This document shows positions 1-9,260 of a stretch of 64,000 bases of DNA, piece by piece (the stretch's first letter is position 1; each line of letters begins with the position of its first letter). A program made the translations under genes and the position numbers. The DNA is taken from NCBI RefSeq assembly GCF_009712225.1, contig NZ_WASP01000008.1, positions 344,165 to 408,164 of the forward strand. Direction: 5' to 3'. The DNA is from Desulfovibrio sp. Lineage in GTDB: Bacteria > Desulfobacterota > Desulfovibrionia > Desulfovibrionales > Desulfovibrionaceae. Below the pieces are notes generated by a model that saw only the letters and a list, made by a program, of their open reading frames with translations, had not been told where the DNA came from and did not search any database.

Positions 1-2471
1 CAACCACAACCAAAGAAATTTCCACTGTCGCGGCCGAGGCCACCGGCCCGGCAAGCGCTGCTGCGGCAGACGCTGCGCCTTCTGCGACGCCCACTGCCAA
101 AAGCACCGCCAAAACGGCAACCAGCCGTTCTACGTCGCGCGGCCCCGCCGCGCGCAAACCCAAGCGCGCGGCAGCCCACACCGGTGACCGCCCGCCGCCG
201 TCTGTCAGCACCGCCAGCCCTGCGGCGGCCGAGGTTGCACCCAAGGCCGCCGCACCCAAGACGGCAAAAGCTCCCAAGGGCCGCTCCACTGCCGCCAAGG
301 GCAGTGCCAAAGCCGCTGGCGCCAAGGCCAAAACCGAAGGTGTAGCCGCCAGACCCGCTGCCGAGCCTGTTGCGGCTCAGCCCTCTGAAAGCAGGGACGC
401 TGACGACAAGAGCGCAAAGGCCGCAGGCCAGGCTGCACAACAGACCAGCAAGCCTGCCGCTGCTGCAGCCCCAGCGGATGTTGCCAAGGCCGCACCCGAA
501 AAAATTTCTGACAAACCGGCAGACCGTACTCCCCGGCAGGATGCGACTCCTGCGGCCCCGCAGACCGATTCTCAGGAGCCCCGCCAGCAAGCAGAGCAGA
601 CCGCAGAAACCTCTGGCGCGCCCGCAGCTGGCGATGCCCCTGCAGGTGATTCGCCCCGCCGTAAAAACCGCCGTGGCCGCCGTGGCGGACGCGGGCGCAA
701 CCGCAAAAAAGATCAGAGCGCGCAAAACACGCAGGATGGGGACACCCAGACCAGCGCCGATGCGCTGAACGGCATCGCCGCTGATGGACAGCCAGGTGCT
801 CTGGCAGATGATCTGGACGATATTCTGGCAGACGATCTTAATGACGATGCCGACAGCCTTGATCTGGACGACGACCTGTCTGACACCGCGCGCGAATCGC
901 GCCCCCGGCAGGCTCCCCGTCAGGGCAAGCAGCCCGGCAAGCAGGCAGAATCTGGCAAAACCGCAGACGGCAAAGCCTCCGACACCACCAAGGGCAAGGG
1001 CGAAAAGGGCACAACCGAGGCTCCCAGAGGCAAGCGCCGCATGTTCATCAGTGTGCTGCCCGGCGAGCAGGTGGAAGTGGCGCTGGCAGAAGATGGCCAG
1101 CTGCTGGAATACTATCTGGACATGCTGCACCAGCGCAAAATCAAGGGCAACATTTACAAGGGTGTCATCCACAACATCGACACCAACCTGCAGGCTGCCT
1201 TTGTGAGCTACGGCGCTGGCAAAAACGGATTTTTGCAGATCGACGAGGTGCACCCCGAATATTGGCTGGCGCACCACGAACCCTCCAAGGGCAAAAAATT
1301 TCCGCCCATCCAGAAAGTGCTGAAAGCCGGTCAGGAAGTGCTGGTGCAGGTGGTTAAAGAACCCACAGGCAGCAAGGGCGCTTTTTTGACCACGTGGCTT
1401 TCGCTGGCTGGCCGTTTTCTTGTGCTTACGCCTGGGCAGGACCAGATTGGCGTTTCGCGCAAGGTGGACGACGACGACGAACGCGCCCGCCTGCGCGAAA
1501 TGATGAACGGCATTGATCCCGGTCAGGGCCTTGGCGTTATTGTGCGCACAGTAAGCGCCGGCACCACCAAGACCACGCTCAAGAACGACCTGCAGTACCT
1601 CAAGCGCGTATGGCGCGACATTCGCAAAAAAGCCACCGAGGTTTCCGCGCCTTCGCTCATCTATCAGGAGCCGGGCCTTTCGGAACGCGCGGTGCGCGAC
1701 TACCTGACGGAAGACGTTTGCGAAATATGGGTGGACAACGAAGACGTGGCCCAGAGCGTGCGCGAAACGGTCAACCTGCTGTTTCCCCGCCGCCGCGACC
1801 TGGTGCGTCTGCACACTGACATGCGCACCCCCATGTGGGAACGCTTCAATCTGCGCCGTCAGCTGGAGCAGATATACTCGCGCGAGGTGCTGCTGCCCTC
1901 TGGCGGCCGTCTGGTGTTTGACCAGACCGAGGCGCTCATGGCCATCGACATCAACTCGGGCAAAATTTCCGGCAAGGGCAACTTTGAGGCCATGGCGCAC
2001 AAAACCAATATGGAAGCCGCCGACGCCATTGCCCGCCACCTTAAGCTGCGTGATATCGGCGGGCAGGTGGTGATCGACTTCATCGAAATGCGCGACAAAA
2101 AGCATGTGCTTGAAGTGGAAAAAACCCTGCGCACAGCCATGAAAAACGACCGCGCGCGTCACGATGTTTCGCGCATGAGCTCGTTTGGCCTGCTTGAGCT
2201 GGTTCGCCAGCGCACGGGTTCGTCTGCTCTCGCCATTTCGCTCGAGCCCTGCCCCGCTTGCGGCGGCACGGGCATGCGCCGCAATATTGAGTGGCAGGCC
2301 CTGCAGGCCCTGCGCGAACTGCGCCGCATGATGAGCGTTGAGCCCAAGGAAAAATGTGTATACTCCGCCAGCCCGGAACTGGCCCTGTATCTGCTGAACC
2401 ACAAGCGCGACACGCTACGCGAGATAGAGCAGGATTACGGAAAATGTCTGGAAATTATGGTTCGTCCATAA
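1..2471 (+). CDS. Ribonuclease E/G family protein, 5'-truncated by the window
   Basis: Endoribonuclease of the Rne/Rng family, acting in mRNA decay and rRNA processing. The reading frame starts at base 3 and is open from the window edge, so the true start lies upstream. The conserved part begins near base 1041 with the S1-type segment MFISVLPGEQVEVAL. The DNase I-like catalytic region follows (FDQTEALMAIDINSGK), then the Zn-link CPACGGTG near 2250. Before this lie at least 346 residues of low-complexity Ala/Pro/Lys/Gln sequence. They include an Arg-rich patch (657-710, RRKNRRGRRGGRGRNRKK) and an Asp-rich stretch (about 800-880). Such scaffold regions are C-terminal in E. coli RNase E, so this one is placed unusually. 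The gene overlaps queH by 28 bp. Whether to call it rne or rng cannot be settled here. Confidence 0.93.
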   Translation, partial: TTTKEISTVAAEATGPASAAAADAAPSATPTAKSTAKTATSRSTSRGPAARKPKRAAAHTGDRPPPSVSTASPAAAEVAPKAAAPKTAKAPKGRSTAAKGSAKAAGAKAKTEGVAARPAAEPVAAQPSESRDADDKSAKAAGQAAQQTSKPAAAAAPADVAKAAPEKISDKPADRTPRQDATPAAPQTDSQEPRQQAEQTAETSGAPAAGDAPAGDSPRRKNRRGRRGGRGRNRKKDQSAQNTQDGDTQTSADALNGIAADGQPGALADDLDDILADDLNDDADSLDLDDDLSDTARESRPRQAPRQGKQPGKQAESGKTADGKASDTTKGKGEKGTTEAPRGKRRMFISVLPGEQVEVALAEDGQLLEYYLDMLHQRKIKGNIYKGVIHNIDTNLQAAFVSYGAGKNGFLQIDEVHPEYWLAHHEPSKGKKFPPIQKVLKAGQEVLVQVVKEPTGSKGAFLTTWLSLAGRFLVLTPGQDQIGVSRKVDDDDERARLREMMNGIDPGQGLGVIVRTVSAGTTKTTLKNDLQYLKRVWRDIRKKATEVSAPSLIYQEPGLSERAVRDYLTEDVCEIWVDNEDVAQSVRETVNLLFPRRRDLVRLHTDMRTPMWERFNLRRQLEQIYSREVLLPSGGRLVFDQTEALMAIDINSGKISGKGNFEAMAHKTNMEAADAIARHLKLRDIGGQVVIDFIEMRDKKHVLEVEKTLRTAMKNDRARHDVSRMSSFGLLELVRQRTGSSALAISLEPCPACGGTGMRRNIEWQALQALRELRRMMSVEPKEKCVYSASPELALYLLNHKRDTLREIEQDYGKCLEIMVRP

Positions 2472-3130
2472 CGAATGAAGCACAGGCAGCCGGGGTGGAA
2501 ACCCCGGCTGCTTTTTCTGCTGCCGCCGCTCCCGAAACAGGAAGCGCCCTCAGCCCTAAGCAGGGCAACAGCCTGCTGCTGCATGTTTGCTGCGGGCCGT
2601 GCGCTGTCATGCCCATAACCCGCTTGCTGGACGAGGACTTTGCCGTTACCGCCTGGTTCATGAACCCCAATATCCAACCACTGGCAGAATACCTGCGCCG
2701 CCGCGAGGCAGCAGGCCAGTGCGCAGAGCGCCTGGGCGTGCCCATCATCTATGCCGACGAAACATGGAATATCACCAGCTGGCTGCGTGCCGTGGCCGGG
2801 CGCGACACCCCGCCCGCCCGCTGTGCCTACTGCTGCGAAAGCCGCATTGAGGCCGCCTTTGCCTTTGCCCGCCAGCAGGGCTTTGCGTGGGTGAGCAGCA
2901 GTCTGCTGTATTCACGCTACCAGCCGCACGAGGTCATCAAAAATGCGGGCGAAACGCTTGCCGCCCAAACGGGCGCGCCGGGCTTTGCCTACCGCGATTT
3001 TCGTACAGACTGGCAGACGGGTATTGACCGTTCCAAAGCCATGGAACTCTACCGCCAGCCATACTGCGGTTGCGTTTACAGCGAGTCAGACCGCTACCAG
3101 AAGCAGCTTTTACGGTGCATCAAGGGCTGA
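2444..3130 (+). CDS. queH: QueH, epoxyqueuosine reductase (non-cobalamin type)
   Basis: Catalyses the last step of queuosine synthesis, reducing epoxyqueuosine to queuosine in the wobble position of tRNA; known QueH uses an iron-sulfur cluster. The 228-residue protein has the family cysteines: HVCCGPCAVMP near residue 42, CAYCCESR in the middle and YCGCVYSESDRYQKQ at the C-terminus. I chose the ATG at 2444 because AGGA lies about 8 nt upstream. Longer starts would extend far into the RNase gene. It overlaps the end of the RNase gene, suggesting translational coupling. A tRNA-Asn, one of the queuosine-modified tRNAs, lies just downstream; this may be coincidence. Confidence 0.93.
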   Translation: MSGNYGSSITNEAQAAGVETPAAFSAAAAPETGSALSPKQGNSLLLHVCCGPCAVMPITRLLDEDFAVTAWFMNPNIQPLAEYLRRREAAGQCAERLGVPIIYADETWNITSWLRAVAGRDTPPARCAYCCESRIEAAFAFARQQGFAWVSSSLLYSRYQPHEVIKNAGETLAAQTGAPGFAYRDFRTDWQTGIDRSKAMELYRQPYCGCVYSESDRYQKQLLRCIKG

Positions 3131-3199
3131 TGAAAATTTTTTGCAATTTTCGCTTGACCTTGCCCCTGATTTTCCGTAAACACTTCCTTGCCTGAACGA

Positions 3200-3275
3200 T
3201 CCCCGATAGCTCAATTGGCAGAGCGGGTGACTGTTAATCACTAGGTTGGCGGTTCAAGTCCGTCTCGGGGAGCCA
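3200..3275 (+). tRNA. tRNA-Asn (GTT) with encoded CCA
   Basis: A full cloverleaf can be drawn. The acceptor stem is TCCCCGA with TCGGGGA, the D arm is GCTC/GAGC, the anticodon GTT is at 3233-3235, the T arm contains GGTTCAAGTCC, and the discriminator G is followed by an encoded CCA. A perfect hairpin terminator follows 10 nt later. Confidence 0.97.
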
Positions 3276-3284
3276 AAAGAAAGT

Positions 3285-3316
3285 AAGCCTTTGCGAGAAA
3301 TCGCAAAGGCTTTTTT
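3285..3316 (+). terminator. Rho-independent terminator after tRNA-Asn
   Basis: A perfect 12-bp stem (AAGCCTTTGCGA with TCGCAAAGGCTT) with a GAAA loop is followed by a T run. Confidence 0.92.
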
Positions 3317-3762
3317 CGTTATTGCCTTATGGAGGGGTTCTGTATTGGCAAAAAATCCAACTGCGGGCAGGTATTGATCTGATTGCAGCCCAAACCGCAT
3401 TCTGCGCACTGTAATACCCACTTCCATATCCCCCGAGATCGGACGTTCCTGAATCAACACGGCCCCTTCATGACGTGTTTGAATTTCTGCCTTCAAGTTT
3501 TTTTGATTCCAGCCAGCGGTCTGCCAACCTTGCCCGGATGTGGCAGAGTCTCGTACCGCCTCACCACGGGTGCCACACGGCACGCCTACAAAAAATAAAC
3601 TATTACATATCAGTAGCTTAAAATTTATTCAGTATTTATATTTAAAAAGCGCAAATCATCGTGTAATCATTGCTCGACAGCTCAGATTTCCGCCGTGCAG
3701 CAGGGCGCAGACCGCCGCAACTACGGCCTCAAGCTGGACTCTTTTCACATAGTGGTGAAATA
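3317..3762. other. Intergenic region, no convincing gene
   Basis: A minus-strand ORF of about 109 codons (3254-3583) runs into the tRNA and the terminator. It has no ribosome site or family I recognise and could be a decayed remnant beside the tRNA. The last 160 bp are AT-rich and probably hold the promoter of the GGDEF-EAL gene. Confidence 0.5.
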
Positions 3763-6423
3763 ATGCCCGCAGTTGAGAACAGTTCAAGGCCCAGGAACGG
3801 TGTGCCCCGCCACAGCAACAGGCGCACGCTTGCCATCACATCAGCTGTACTCCTCTTTTTGCTGACGCTTATCTGGTCGGCAACTCTTTGGGATATATCA
3901 CGTTCTCAAAAAGAAGTTCAGTCTTCCGTTGAAATTACCACACGCACACTGGCGCGGGCTCTGAGCGAGCACATGATGTCCACGGTAAAACGGCTTGAAC
4001 TCGCCGCCCGTGAGCTTGATGAGTCGTGGACTCCCTCTGGCGAAGAAATGATAGTGGAAGCCACCCTCCTTAAAAAAAGCGTCGGCGATCTCGCAATGCA
4101 GATCACCATTGTCGATGCCACTGGGGCCGTAAACTATTCAACGCTACCCTTTGCTGCCGGGGTCAGCATTGCAGACCGCGAGCACTTCAAGGTGCACCTT
4201 ACCCCCCCCTGGCGTGACATTTACGTGGGCAAACCTGTTTTGGGGCGAGTTTCCGGCAAATGGACCATCCAGTTTTCAAGCCCCATTGTTCGCGACAACA
4301 AACTTGTGGGCGTCACTGTACTTTCTGTTGAACCAGACTATTTTGCCTCGTTTTTTCGCAGTCTTGGGCTGAATCCGCTCGATTCCATCGATGTGATCCG
4401 GTCAGATGGCACCCTGCTTGTACGCTCCACGGGCGACGCGCTCATCTACGGGCATGTTATCTCTGGCACATCCTACCTCAGGGAAGATTCGCCCCTCAGC
4501 GGCAACTTTCGCCGCCCTTCCCAGATAGACGGCATCGAACGAATCTTTGGCTTCTACAAGCTCAGTCACTACGGTCTGACCTTTGTGGTTGGCAGCGATG
4601 TGCAAAAAGCCTTTATACCCTACGAACAGATCCGAGCCATCACGCTGTGGGGCACATCGCTGTTATCCATCCTGCTGGTGGCACTGGCCATTCTTGCCTA
4701 CGACAGTGTTCGCCGCCGCGATGATGCCAACAGGCAGCTGGAACTTACCGGCCAGGTTTTTGACTTTACGGGCGAGGCCATCTGCATAACAGACAACAAT
4801 ACTAATATTCTGGCGGTCAACGAATCCTTTTGCCGACTGACCGGCTATTCGCAGGCCGAAATTATCGGCAACACGCCCAGAGTGCTGGCCTCTGGCCGAC
4901 ACGGCAAAGAATTTTATCGGCACATGTGGGATCAACTGCTCTCTACCGGCTGGTGGGAGGGCGAGATATGGAACCGCAAACAGGATGGATCACACTACCT
5001 TGAATGGCTTAACATCAAGGTTGTGCGCGACCTGCGCGGGACAATAACCAACTATATCGGCGTGTTTGCCGACATCAAAAAAATTGCCGTTACACAGCGG
5101 CGCATAGAGTTTCTGGCTACGCACGACGAGCTCACCCAACTGCCCAACCGCGCCGTGTTCTGCGACCGCTTTCGCAATGCGCTTGATTCCTGCCCCTCAA
5201 AGGGCTGCACATTTGCTGTGCTATTTATCGACATTGACGATTTCAAAATCGTCAACGATTCCATTGGCCACGCTGCGGGCGATAATTTGCTGAAAGAAAT
5301 GGCAGTTCGGCTCACAACCGCGGCTGGGCCCAATGCGGTGCTCTCGCGTTTTGGGGGCGATGAATTCACCCTGCTGCTTGAAGAGGCCGATGAGGCGGTT
5401 GCCGCAGCCATTGCGCAACGCATCATTGAGTCATTGCGCCAGCCCATTCAGGTCGGCGACTTTGAAATCTACAGCGGTGTGAGCATTGGTATTGCCCTGT
5501 ACCCGGTGCACGGCAGCGACATAAGCACCCTGCTGCAAAATGCAGACAGCGCCATGTATCACGCCAAGGAACAGGGCAAGAATACATACAGCTTTTTTAA
5601 CGATGACCTTCAGATCAAGGCGGCCATACAGCTGCAAATAGAGAGCGGCCTGCCCCGCGCAATCGCTGAAAACGAGCTGATTCTGCACTACCAGCCGCAG
5701 GTCGAGCTTGATTCTGGCCGGGTGGTAGGGCTTGAGGCGCTGGTGCGCTGGCAGCATCCCAATGACGGGATGCTGTTTCCCGGCAAGTTTATTCCGCAGG
5801 CGGAAAAAAGCCGCCTTATCGACAGACTGGGTGAATGGGTGGCAGACAGGGCTGCCGCACAGATAGCAGAGTGGCTCAGCGCGGGCTACAGCCTGCCCAA
5901 GGTGTCCATCAATATTTCGCCCTCGCAGTTTTTGCGGGGCGCGGCCCTGCCCATGATCGAAAGAATTCTTGCCAAATATTCCATACCGCCGCACCTGCTG
6001 GCCATTGAGCTGACCGAAAGCGCCCTTATGTCCGACCCCAAAGAAGCCCAGCGCACCCTTGGCAAGTTCAGGGACATGGGGCTTGAAATTTCCATTGATG
6101 ATTTTGGTACGGGCTTTTCTTCGCTCTCGTCGCTACGCCACTACCCCATCAACCTTCTCAAGATTGACCAGTCTTTTGTGCGCGATCTGGAGCAGGCGCC
6201 TGACGCGTGCGCCATCACGCAGACGGTCATTGATCTGGCCCGATACCTCGGCATATCGTCCATAGCTGAGGGCATTGAAAACGAAGGGCAGTTTACGAAG
6301 ATAAAGATGATGGGCTGCAATATTGGTCAGGGCTTCTTTTTTTCAAAAGCCCTTTCACCGGCAGAGCTGGAACAGAAAGGTATTATTACCATGGGCACGG
6401 CGACCATCACGCGGCCAACATAG
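3763..6423 (+). CDS. Membrane c-di-GMP protein: Cache-like sensor, PAS, GGDEF, EAL
   Basis: Predicted bifunctional or composite c-di-GMP enzyme of 886 residues. A first membrane segment lies near residues 20-40, then an extracytoplasmic PDC/Cache-like sensor (REHFKVH and IYVGKPVLGRVSGKW motifs), a second membrane segment near 300-320, a PAS domain (VNESFCRLTGYS), GGDEF (LSRFGGDEF) and EAL. The GGDEF site is intact but lacks the usual RxxD inhibitory site just before it. The EAL domain keeps its catalytic residues (LEALVRWQHP, INISPSQ, ELTESAL, IDDFGTGFSS, LLKIDQSF, AEGIE), so phosphodiesterase activity is likely. I chose the ATG at 3763, with GGTGA upstream, over an upstream TTG. The gene converges on another cyclase gene 17 bp away. 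Confidence 0.93.
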   Translation: MPAVENSSRPRNGVPRHSNRRTLAITSAVLLFLLTLIWSATLWDISRSQKEVQSSVEITTRTLARALSEHMMSTVKRLELAARELDESWTPSGEEMIVEATLLKKSVGDLAMQITIVDATGAVNYSTLPFAAGVSIADREHFKVHLTPPWRDIYVGKPVLGRVSGKWTIQFSSPIVRDNKLVGVTVLSVEPDYFASFFRSLGLNPLDSIDVIRSDGTLLVRSTGDALIYGHVISGTSYLREDSPLSGNFRRPSQIDGIERIFGFYKLSHYGLTFVVGSDVQKAFIPYEQIRAITLWGTSLLSILLVALAILAYDSVRRRDDANRQLELTGQVFDFTGEAICITDNNTNILAVNESFCRLTGYSQAEIIGNTPRVLASGRHGKEFYRHMWDQLLSTGWWEGEIWNRKQDGSHYLEWLNIKVVRDLRGTITNYIGVFADIKKIAVTQRRIEFLATHDELTQLPNRAVFCDRFRNALDSCPSKGCTFAVLFIDIDDFKIVNDSIGHAAGDNLLKEMAVRLTTAAGPNAVLSRFGGDEFTLLLEEADEAVAAAIAQRIIESLRQPIQVGDFEIYSGVSIGIALYPVHGSDISTLLQNADSAMYHAKEQGKNTYSFFNDDLQIKAAIQLQIESGLPRAIAENELILHYQPQVELDSGRVVGLEALVRWQHPNDGMLFPGKFIPQAEKSRLIDRLGEWVADRAAAQIAEWLSAGYSLPKVSINISPSQFLRGAALPMIERILAKYSIPPHLLAIELTESALMSDPKEAQRTLGKFRDMGLEISIDDFGTGFSSLSSLRHYPINLLKIDQSFVRDLEQAPDACAITQTVIDLARYLGISSIAEGIENEGQFTKIKMMGCNIGQGFFFSKALSPAELEQKGIITMGTATITRPT

Positions 6424-6440
6424 CGGTTTGTCTGATTGAA

Positions 6441-7640
6441 TCAGGCAAGCGCCACAGCGTTCTTGCCCCTGGCCTTTGCGACATACAGGGCGGCATCTGC
6501 CGCGCTGAGCAGGTCAAAACGGTTTGCATTGCGCGCAGGAACCTGCACGGCAACACCAGCGCTTACGGTCACCACGTTGCCGTGGCCCATGCCTTCGTGC
6601 TCAATGCCAACCCTTTCAAAAACCCGCCGCACCTCTTCAGCCAGAGCGGCCGCCTCTGCGCCGGTCATGCCCGGCAAAATCAGGGCAAATTCTTCACCAC
6701 CATAACGGGCCGCCACATCCATGGTGCGCCGGGCGTGCTCCCGCAGCACCTGCGCCAGCGTTCGCAGGCAGGTGTCCCCCACCTGATGGCCGTACCTGTC
6801 GTTGTAGCGCTTGAAGTCGTCCACATCCAGAATCACCACGGCCATGGGCTGTTGCAAACGCAATGCCCTGTCCCACTCGCTTTCATAAGCGAGATCGAAT
6901 TTGCGGCGGTTGGCCAAGTTTGTCAGCGCATCTGTTTCAGAAATGGCCTGCAGATCCTCGTTGGCGCGGCGCAGCTCCGCCTCCATTCTGGCAAAGGTCA
7001 TTGCGATGATACTGAACGACAGAATGGGCGTTATCACTGTGGCCATCAGAAACAGCAGCTTTGCCATGTCGTCCGGACCGGAGGGGGCGCAGTTTGTGGA
7101 ATGCAGGGCATTGTAGGCGCGCACTGCAAATGCCGCACCCAGCAGAAGAAAGAACAGGGAAAAAACAGATTGGGTTGCATGTCGTCTCCATTTTTTTGTT
7201 GCGTAAGGTTCTATGGCAATACGCAAAAAGAAAAATGCCATGCACGATGAAAATGTAACCACCCGCGCGCAGGTATTGAAATCCACAAACATGTAATACG
7301 CCTGCACCGCCGAAGCCACTGCAAACACAAGGTAGTTTACATACAGAAGGCAGCGCGACGATACCTCGCCATAAGCTACAAGCCCCCGGTACAGCAGCAC
7401 ACCGTAAAACATCATGAGCAACGCGCCCAGATACAGGCACGGTATCGTTTCAAACGGGCGAAAATAGTTGAGAAAAAGCCCGGCAGACCAAAAGACCTGG
7501 GCCAGGGCCATGCTGCCAAAACCAGCGTAGGTGCGCCTGAAAAGTGCGGTGTAGACAAGAACGGCAGACAGCGACAGGGAAAGAATTGTCACCATAAATG
7601 CCATGGTAAAGGCGTCAAAACCACGCAAAAATTCCGTCAT
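6441..7640 (-). CDS. Integral-membrane diguanylate cyclase
   Basis: Makes c-di-GMP from GTP. The N-terminal 230 residues contain about seven hydrophobic helices, a membrane sensor of unknown ligand. A short linker (MEAELRRANEDLQAISETD) leads to the GGDEF domain. The active site GGEEF is intact (AARYGGEEFALILP), and RTMD lies five residues before it, matching the RxxD product-inhibition site. It should therefore be an active, feedback-inhibited cyclase. The ATG at 7640 has a GGTGG about 9 nt upstream; another in-frame ATG lies at 7649. The gene converges on the GGDEF-EAL gene. Confidence 0.92.
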   Translation of the reverse strand: MTEFLRGFDAFTMAFMVTILSLSLSAVLVYTALFRRTYAGFGSMALAQVFWSAGLFLNYFRPFETIPCLYLGALLMMFYGVLLYRGLVAYGEVSSRCLLYVNYLVFAVASAVQAYYMFVDFNTCARVVTFSSCMAFFFLRIAIEPYATKKWRRHATQSVFSLFFLLLGAAFAVRAYNALHSTNCAPSGPDDMAKLLFLMATVITPILSFSIIAMTFARMEAELRRANEDLQAISETDALTNLANRRKFDLAYESEWDRALRLQQPMAVVILDVDDFKRYNDRYGHQVGDTCLRTLAQVLREHARRTMDVAARYGGEEFALILPGMTGAEAAALAEEVRRVFERVGIEHEGMGHGNVVTVSAGVAVQVPARNANRFDLLSAADAALYVAKARGKNAVALA

Positions 7641-7649
7641 TGGCACCAT

Positions 7650-8217
7650 CCACCAGCGTTATACGGCACGGGCTGTTGCTGCGAAATGCACAGTTGTTAA
7701 AAATACCATGAGGTTCTACTCCTGAAAAGCAGCCCGATCTCAGGAATAGCCCAGGTTTTGTTATCTTTTGTAATTTATTGGCACGATTCGCCGGTTGCAC
7801 TTTGAAATTACTATACTTCCGATACGCACATGCCATCCTGTGCAATCATTGGAGAATTAATTTTTTTATTAAACAGCAAACCGCGCCAGGGCTCCGCCCC
7901 GCAAAATATCGATAAATTCCATTTGGCGGCAGCGGGCATGGTTGAGCCAGAACTATCTACTAGGTTTCTGACAAAAACACTACGTTTAATGCCTGCTTAC
8001 GTCATAAGAGAGAATGGCCTTATTACCCAGCATGTTAGCCTTTCCATATAGTGCAGGGGGGAACTGCCAGCATCGTATTGAAAAATCCAGGTGCATCCTG
8101 TGCGGTTGACCAGCCCGGCTCATGACGCGTACTCAGGTGTTGGCGGGCTGTCGGTTCTGCGTGCAGCCACTCTTTTTTGCTTTTACCCTGGCCTTGGGCC
8201 AACCAGGCGAAGATTTT
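7650..8217. other. Intergenic region between divergent genes
   Basis: About 570 bp with no convincing gene. It should hold promoters for the cyclase (minus) and the exporter (plus). A 73-codon ORF at 7830-8051 has no family resemblance and an atypical composition, so I left it out. Confidence 0.5.
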
Positions 8218-8949
8218 ATGGATATTCCTGTTCTGATGGTGGTGCTGGCATGGTTTGCCGGTGGCTTTGTTTCTGGCGCAAGCGGCATTGGCGGTGCCAT
8301 GATCGCCCTGCCCGTTGCCGCCCTGTTCATCCCCATTCAGGATGTCATCGCCCTGAGCTGCATCCTCAATCTGGTTATGGACGGCATGATTACGGCACTG
8401 CACTTTCGCCATTGCAAGGTACGAGCGCTCTATCCCCTGTTTGCAGGGGCCATTCCCGGTTCCATCATCGGACTTTTCATTCTGCAAATGGTTCCGGGTA
8501 GCATGCTGCAAGGCATTACCGGCATACTGCTGCTGATCTTTGTACTGTGGCAGCGCAAGGCCGCCTTCAGCCAGAAAGGTGGGGAATCGTGGGCCAAGGG
8601 CGGGATTGCGGGTTTTGCCTCGGGCGTGCTGGGCTCGGCCATATCTTTCGATGGCCCACCTGTGGGCGCTTATGGCCTTTATGCCGGTTGGGCCCCCAGG
8701 GTTTTTCTTGGCACACTGGGCGTATTTTTTATCATCCGCGCGTCGCTGACCTGCGTGCTGCAGGCCGGAGCGGGGCTCTATACGCCGGAAGTACTGCGCT
8801 ATGCCGCATATGGCCTGCCTGCAACCATGCTGGGCACGTTGTGCGCCTTCCCTTTTGTAAAACGAATCAACCCAGAACCGTTCCGCAAGGTTTTGCAGGG
8901 TATTATTGCCGTTGCCGCCATTATGTGCATCTGGCGGGCATGGTTATAG
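8218..8949 (+). CDS. TauE/SafE-family membrane exporter
   Basis: Predicted anion exporter of the sulfite exporter TauE/SafE (DUF81) family, 243 residues with about eight hydrophobic helices. The family hallmark near the N-terminus (GGFVSGASGIGGAMIALP) and its internal repeat counterpart (AGFASGVLGSAISFDGPP) are both present. I chose the ATG at 8218, with AGGCGA upstream; the longer reading begins with an atypical non-membrane stretch. Substrates in the family include sulfite, sulfoacetate and other organosulfonates, and which one applies here is not visible. The gene stands alone and ends in a clear terminator. Confidence 0.88.
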   Translation: MDIPVLMVVLAWFAGGFVSGASGIGGAMIALPVAALFIPIQDVIALSCILNLVMDGMITALHFRHCKVRALYPLFAGAIPGSIIGLFILQMVPGSMLQGITGILLLIFVLWQRKAAFSQKGGESWAKGGIAGFASGVLGSAISFDGPPVGAYGLYAGWAPRVFLGTLGVFFIIRASLTCVLQAGAGLYTPEVLRYAAYGLPATMLGTLCAFPFVKRINPEPFRKVLQGIIAVAAIMCIWRAWL

Positions 8950-8991
8950 CGCCCACTTCACCACCATATTTCGGCTTTTCCGCCTCCAACC

Positions 8992-9014
8992 GCCCCCTTA
9001 ATGGGGGCTTTTTT
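8992..9014 (+). terminator. Rho-independent terminator after the exporter gene
   Basis: GCCCCC and GGGGGC form a 6-bp GC stem around a TTAAT loop, directly followed by six Ts. Confidence 0.88.
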
Positions 9015-9142
9015 ATGCCGCCCGAACAAAACAGCCTTACACCACCCTAAAATACCAGCACATTATTTTGTTCAAAACCATTGCCGCGTGAGTTGATACA
9101 ATTTTGCAAGAATCGTCTCCAACACGCGGAAAATAAAACATT

Positions 9143-9160
9143 ATTGTTTCATCAAACAAT
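9143..9160. promoter_or_regulatory. AT-rich dyad upstream of the binding-protein gene
   Basis: ATTGTTT - CATC - AAACAAT is a perfect 7-bp inverted repeat about 100 bp before the binding-protein start, in an otherwise AT-rich leader. It is a candidate operator for the locus. Its function is inferred from position only. Confidence 0.35.
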
Positions 9161-9260
9161 CGAACTTAAACTTTTAATTTCATAACTCTTTTAGATTAAT
9201 AAATTTTTATCATTGGCAACCATATTGCAAATCCTCTCTGCAAATCTGGAGGATTTTCCT

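Noticed and set aside
3254..3583. Minus-strand ORF of 109 codons next to tRNA-Asn
   Set aside because: It runs into the terminator and tRNA, has no ribosome site and no recognisable family. Kept only as a note on the intergenic region.
7775..7805. Possible sigma-54 promoter (TTGGCACG ... TTGCA)
   Set aside because: The spacing between the GG and GC elements is 15 rather than 10 bp.
7830..8051. Plus-strand ORF of 73 codons upstream of the TauE gene
   Set aside because: No ribosome site, atypical composition and no resemblance to a known protein.
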